From Phycomyces blakesleeanus NRRL 1555(-) (lineage: Eukaryota; Mucoromycota; Mucoromycetes; Mucorales; Phycomycetaceae), in NCBI RefSeq assembly GCF_001638985.1, contig NW_017265148.1, forward strand, positions 124,001-188,000: a stretch of DNA of 64,000 nt, read 5' to 3'. Positions 61,267-64,000 of the stretch are shown one piece after another. Numbering within the stretch: position 1 is the first letter of the stretch; each line of letters starts with the position of its first letter. The notes beneath the pieces were generated by a model that was given only the letters and a program-made list of their open reading frames with translations, was not told where the DNA came from and did no database searches. A program made the position numbers and the translations under genes.

Positions 61267-62158
61267 AAAAGAAGAAAAAAGAAAATACTATTCGAAAATA
61301 ATTATGGGATGATTAAAGAAGATAAACACAACAGCCACACTTGTATAAAACACACAGAAAACAGCAAAAACTCTTTACAAATTGCTCTTTAGATCAGTGC
61401 CAAAGAGCCACAACGGATCACACCAAAAAGTCTCTTTATTTCTCAATCTTTAATTTTATTCTTGTTTTTCGTAATGGATTCGGCCACTTGGCTTTCTCAT
61501 TAACTTCTAGTTTTGCAATAGTTGAGGTACACCCTTTTGTGTACATATTTTTGCCCTGTGCCTTGAAGTACATTAAATTCATCTTATTCTACTTTTGCCC
61601 TAATTATTATTATTTTATGTGTACAGTAATGATCCGAAATATTATAGATAATCATCTTTATTCTTTGTTTTCCTACTTAGGATGATGTTTGAGTGCCAAC
61701 ACGTCCGTATAAGACAGCTTGAAGGCTAATGTATTATTGGAAGCAATATATATGTGTGTGATATAAGGACCAGACGCATTAAAAATATGCTAAATAAGAA
61801 TATATGTTGCCATCAGATTATAGCTTATTAGTTGAAAATCAATTAAACCATTCGTTAATTATACTACTTTATAGTTAGCGATTGTAATTATATTATTGTC
61901 GCATGTTTTTAGACTGACAGGGTAGTCCTATCCAAAGACCAAAAAAAGAAAAATAATATATATATATAAGGTGTGACTATGGTCCCAAAGGAGCCAACAA
62001 GCAAGAGGGGGCGGTGTTTCTAAATGCGTGTTTTTGGTTGAAGCTTTCAGGAGTGGAGCGGCTGCCCAGAAAAGAAAGGGGAGGTTCTATACTCAGCAAT
62101 CGCAGGTTTCCCTTTCCTGACGGCTCAAAAAAGGAAAGAAAAAAAGAAGAGAATAATA
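61267..62158. other. Intergenic between delta-COP and SEC3
   Basis: No gene. Likely contains the delta-COP 3' UTR and the SEC3 promoter; a (TA)n TATA-like run lies at 61958-61970, about 190 bp before the SEC3 start, and 'acaagcaagaggggg' nearby is less AT-rich. Confidence 0.55.
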
Positions 62159-64000
62159 ATGGCAACGGATGCGATACGTCAGGCCATAATCGCCAGTTTA
62201 TTTTCCTCGGATACCGGTGGCAAGTGATGCCAATGGAGTTGAATTACGACCAAACACACAACTCATCCGAGAAAGGTTGCTGAATTATAGGAGGAGCAGA
62301 GAGACTCTTGATACATGTTAAAGTCTTTGAAGATGTCAAACAGACAGATGGTGGTGGAAATGTCCGATCGCCAAATATTATGGGCAAACCTCGATACCTC
62401 TGCCTGACGCGTGAGTTGATGATGAAGTCGGATGATCTTAGACTAACTAGTAGCTTAGAAAAAAGAAATAAGGTTCGACTTTACAAGACCAAACGCAACC
62501 AGGCAGGAACTTTTAGTATAGGAAAGGCATGGTCATTGGATGATATCCGACAGATCGAAGTTATTGATGTAAGAAAATATCCTTGTAAATAAGTCGATGC
62601 TTATGAATCGTTATAATTTTAGGCAAATCAATTTGCTATGACCTTAAACAAGCAGTATCTTTGGGCAGTGGAGATACCGCGCGACAAGATGATTTTTTTG
62701 GCACATGTAGTAGATGTAAGAAATATTGTTGCGTGTTTGTCCAGCAAGACAAATTGAAAGAAATGTCTTTTTTTGTGTTATTTGGATCAATGAATAGGCA
62801 TGCCAACGATTCTTAAGCAGAGTACCAAAACTAGTCAACGTAGATGAAGCATATCTTTTACGATGTAGGCCTTGAAAAGAATACATATGCATTTATGTTT
62901 TTCTTCTTCCTTGTCTTGATTAAACTAATATATGTATATTTATACTTATACTTATATTTATACCATTCATAATAGTTCTTAACAACTCTACATCTTTACC
63001 CGTGTCCCCAACGACAGCCTCTCCGCATATTCAATCACCATCTATCAACAGTGATGATGCATCGGCTAATATACCTTACTCACAGCACGATGCCTCATTT
63101 CAATCTCTAGCACCTCCTGCACCATATGGCCCACTTTATCCAGTCCAAAATTCAGATCGAAACTTGGGAATGGTCGATAGCCCTATGGCAATACAATCTC
63201 CTATGTTACCCCCTCCACCAATCATTTTAGCACCTCCTCCTCCTCCTTCTCCCTCCAGTAAGTACATAATATGAAATGGTATAACAAGTACTTTTTGTTT
63301 AAATAGAACGGTTTTAGCCCGTATAGACGATTCTCCGCGTATATTGATGGAAGCCAAAGAAAGAGAACGAGAGGAACGTAAGGAACGAGATCGTGCTAGA
63401 GAATTACGACGAGAACGAGAGAAGCGAGAAAAGGCTGTCGAAGAGGAAAAAGGTAAATAAACTAAGAATAAAATCATAGGGAGAAGAAGAGGAGAAAAGA
63501 AAAGAAAAAGAAGTTAATCTTTATTAATGGGAATTATTAGCAAAACGAAAACTCATGGCTGACATGCAAGATAAGATGGCCGAACAGGCTTCGTTGATGA
63601 ATGTGGAAGAATTGCTGACGGACTTTAACTGGAAAGCGAGCGGTAATGCAGCTGCACTTGAAAAACGATTATTGGGTGAATTACATGCTCTGGAGGCTGT
63701 AAGTTTGACCTACACAACCGCAAGTACTTGAATATAGTCATTGGCGATCTAAAATTTGGGATTATAGGCAAATGTACACGCTATTATTCAATCAGATGAA
63801 AGAGTACGCTCAGTGGTACAGCACATAGATAATGCACTGGACGAATTAGATAGTATGGAAAGCTGGCTATTACTGTACAGCGCTGAATTGAATGCAAGTG
63901 TGAATAATATTAATAGCAATAATAAAAGCACGCTTGTCAGTACTAAATTTATTCAATATAGAGTATGGGCGATGATATTCGTGAGATCGAATCTCAAAAT
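62159..64000 (+). CDS. SEC3: Exocyst subunit Sec3, 5' part (runs off window)
   Basis: Exons: 62159-62219 (or -62216), 62291-62568, 62623-62715, 62798-62864, 62976-63257, 63318-63452, 63541-63698, 63768-63893, 63962 to beyond 64000. N-terminal MATDAIRQAIIASLFSSD leads into the PIP2-binding PH-like domain (LLIHVKVFEDV, FSIGKAWSLDDIRQIEVID, WAVEIPRDKMIFLAHVVD), then a P/S-rich linker, a highly charged E/R coiled coil and the conserved NVEELLTDFNWK, ALEKRLLGELHALEAANVHA, ERVRSVVQHIDNALDELDSM and MGDDIREIES. Sec3 marks exocytic sites at the plasma membrane and tethers vesicles. The eighth intron uses GC-AG (AAT|GCAAGT); the first can be read as GC-AG or GT-AG. The 3' end is missing. Confidence 0.93.

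Noticed and set aside
62159..62308. Frameshift in the SEC3 N-terminus
   Set aside because: An intron of 71 nt (GC-AG) or 74 nt (GT-AG) ending at 62290 restores the frame and yields the expected N-terminal sequence, so no frameshift needs to be assumed.
1..64000. tRNA, rRNA, spliceosomal RNA or CRISPR array
   Set aside because: No T-loop-like tRNA box pairs, conserved rRNA segments, snRNA starts or regularly spaced direct repeats were recognised by eye; a covariance-model scan would be needed to exclude small RNAs.

Overview
The window looks like nuclear DNA of a filamentous fungus, most likely an early-diverging (zygomycete-type, Mucoromycota-like) lineage. The evidence is very AT-rich intergenic DNA, many short GT-AG introns (about 36-90 nt) with a few GC-AG ones, fungal Zn2Cys6 regulators with poly-Q tracts, and fungal housekeeping genes (DASH Duo1, DNA topoisomerase I, COMPASS Shg1, delta-COP, exocyst Sec3). 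The lineage is an inference. No rRNA, tRNA or CRISPR array was recognised.

Layout. 1-12.5 kb is a repeat island. It holds the left arm of a 2.33-kb inverted repeat, a pogo-like relic, one nearly intact non-LTR retrotransposon on the minus strand (3482-8799, bounded by a 13-bp target-site duplication) and an older decayed retrotransposon on the plus strand (about 10.95-12.5 kb). 15.8-35.1 kb is a gene-dense block: Zn2Cys6 regulator 1 (+, 9 exons, 1134 aa), DUO1 (-, 4 exons), TOP1 (+, 12 exons, 788 aa), Zn2Cys6 regulator 2 (-, 11 exons, 1208 aa), SHG1 (+, 3 exons) and a small single-pass membrane protein (-). The two regulators are paralogues in opposite orientation, and both carry the same 12-nt microexon.

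36.8-45.7 kb is a second repeat island. It has the right arm of the 2.33-kb inverted repeat, a family of tiny two-exon genes on the minus strand with TATA boxes and GTAAGT first introns, a GA-rich minisatellite, a diverged third copy of the repeat and a 330-bp MITE. 46.1-48.0 kb is a five-exon MFS sugar transporter. 51.1-55.8 kb is a near-perfect 4.7-kb palindrome, and 56.3-56.8 kb a pogo-like MITE. 59.0-61.3 kb encodes delta-COP (11 exons, 520 aa). 62.2-64.0 kb is the 5' part of SEC3, cut off by the window end.

The intact genes serve unrelated processes (transcription, kinetochore-microtubule attachment, DNA topology, chromatin methylation, sugar uptake, COPI transport, exocytosis). There is no operon-like unit. 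Exon coordinates were derived by hand from splice signals and reading-frame continuity; they are models, not transcript-confirmed. The least explained items are the small-gene family tied to the 2.33-kb repeat and the two large inverted repeats.
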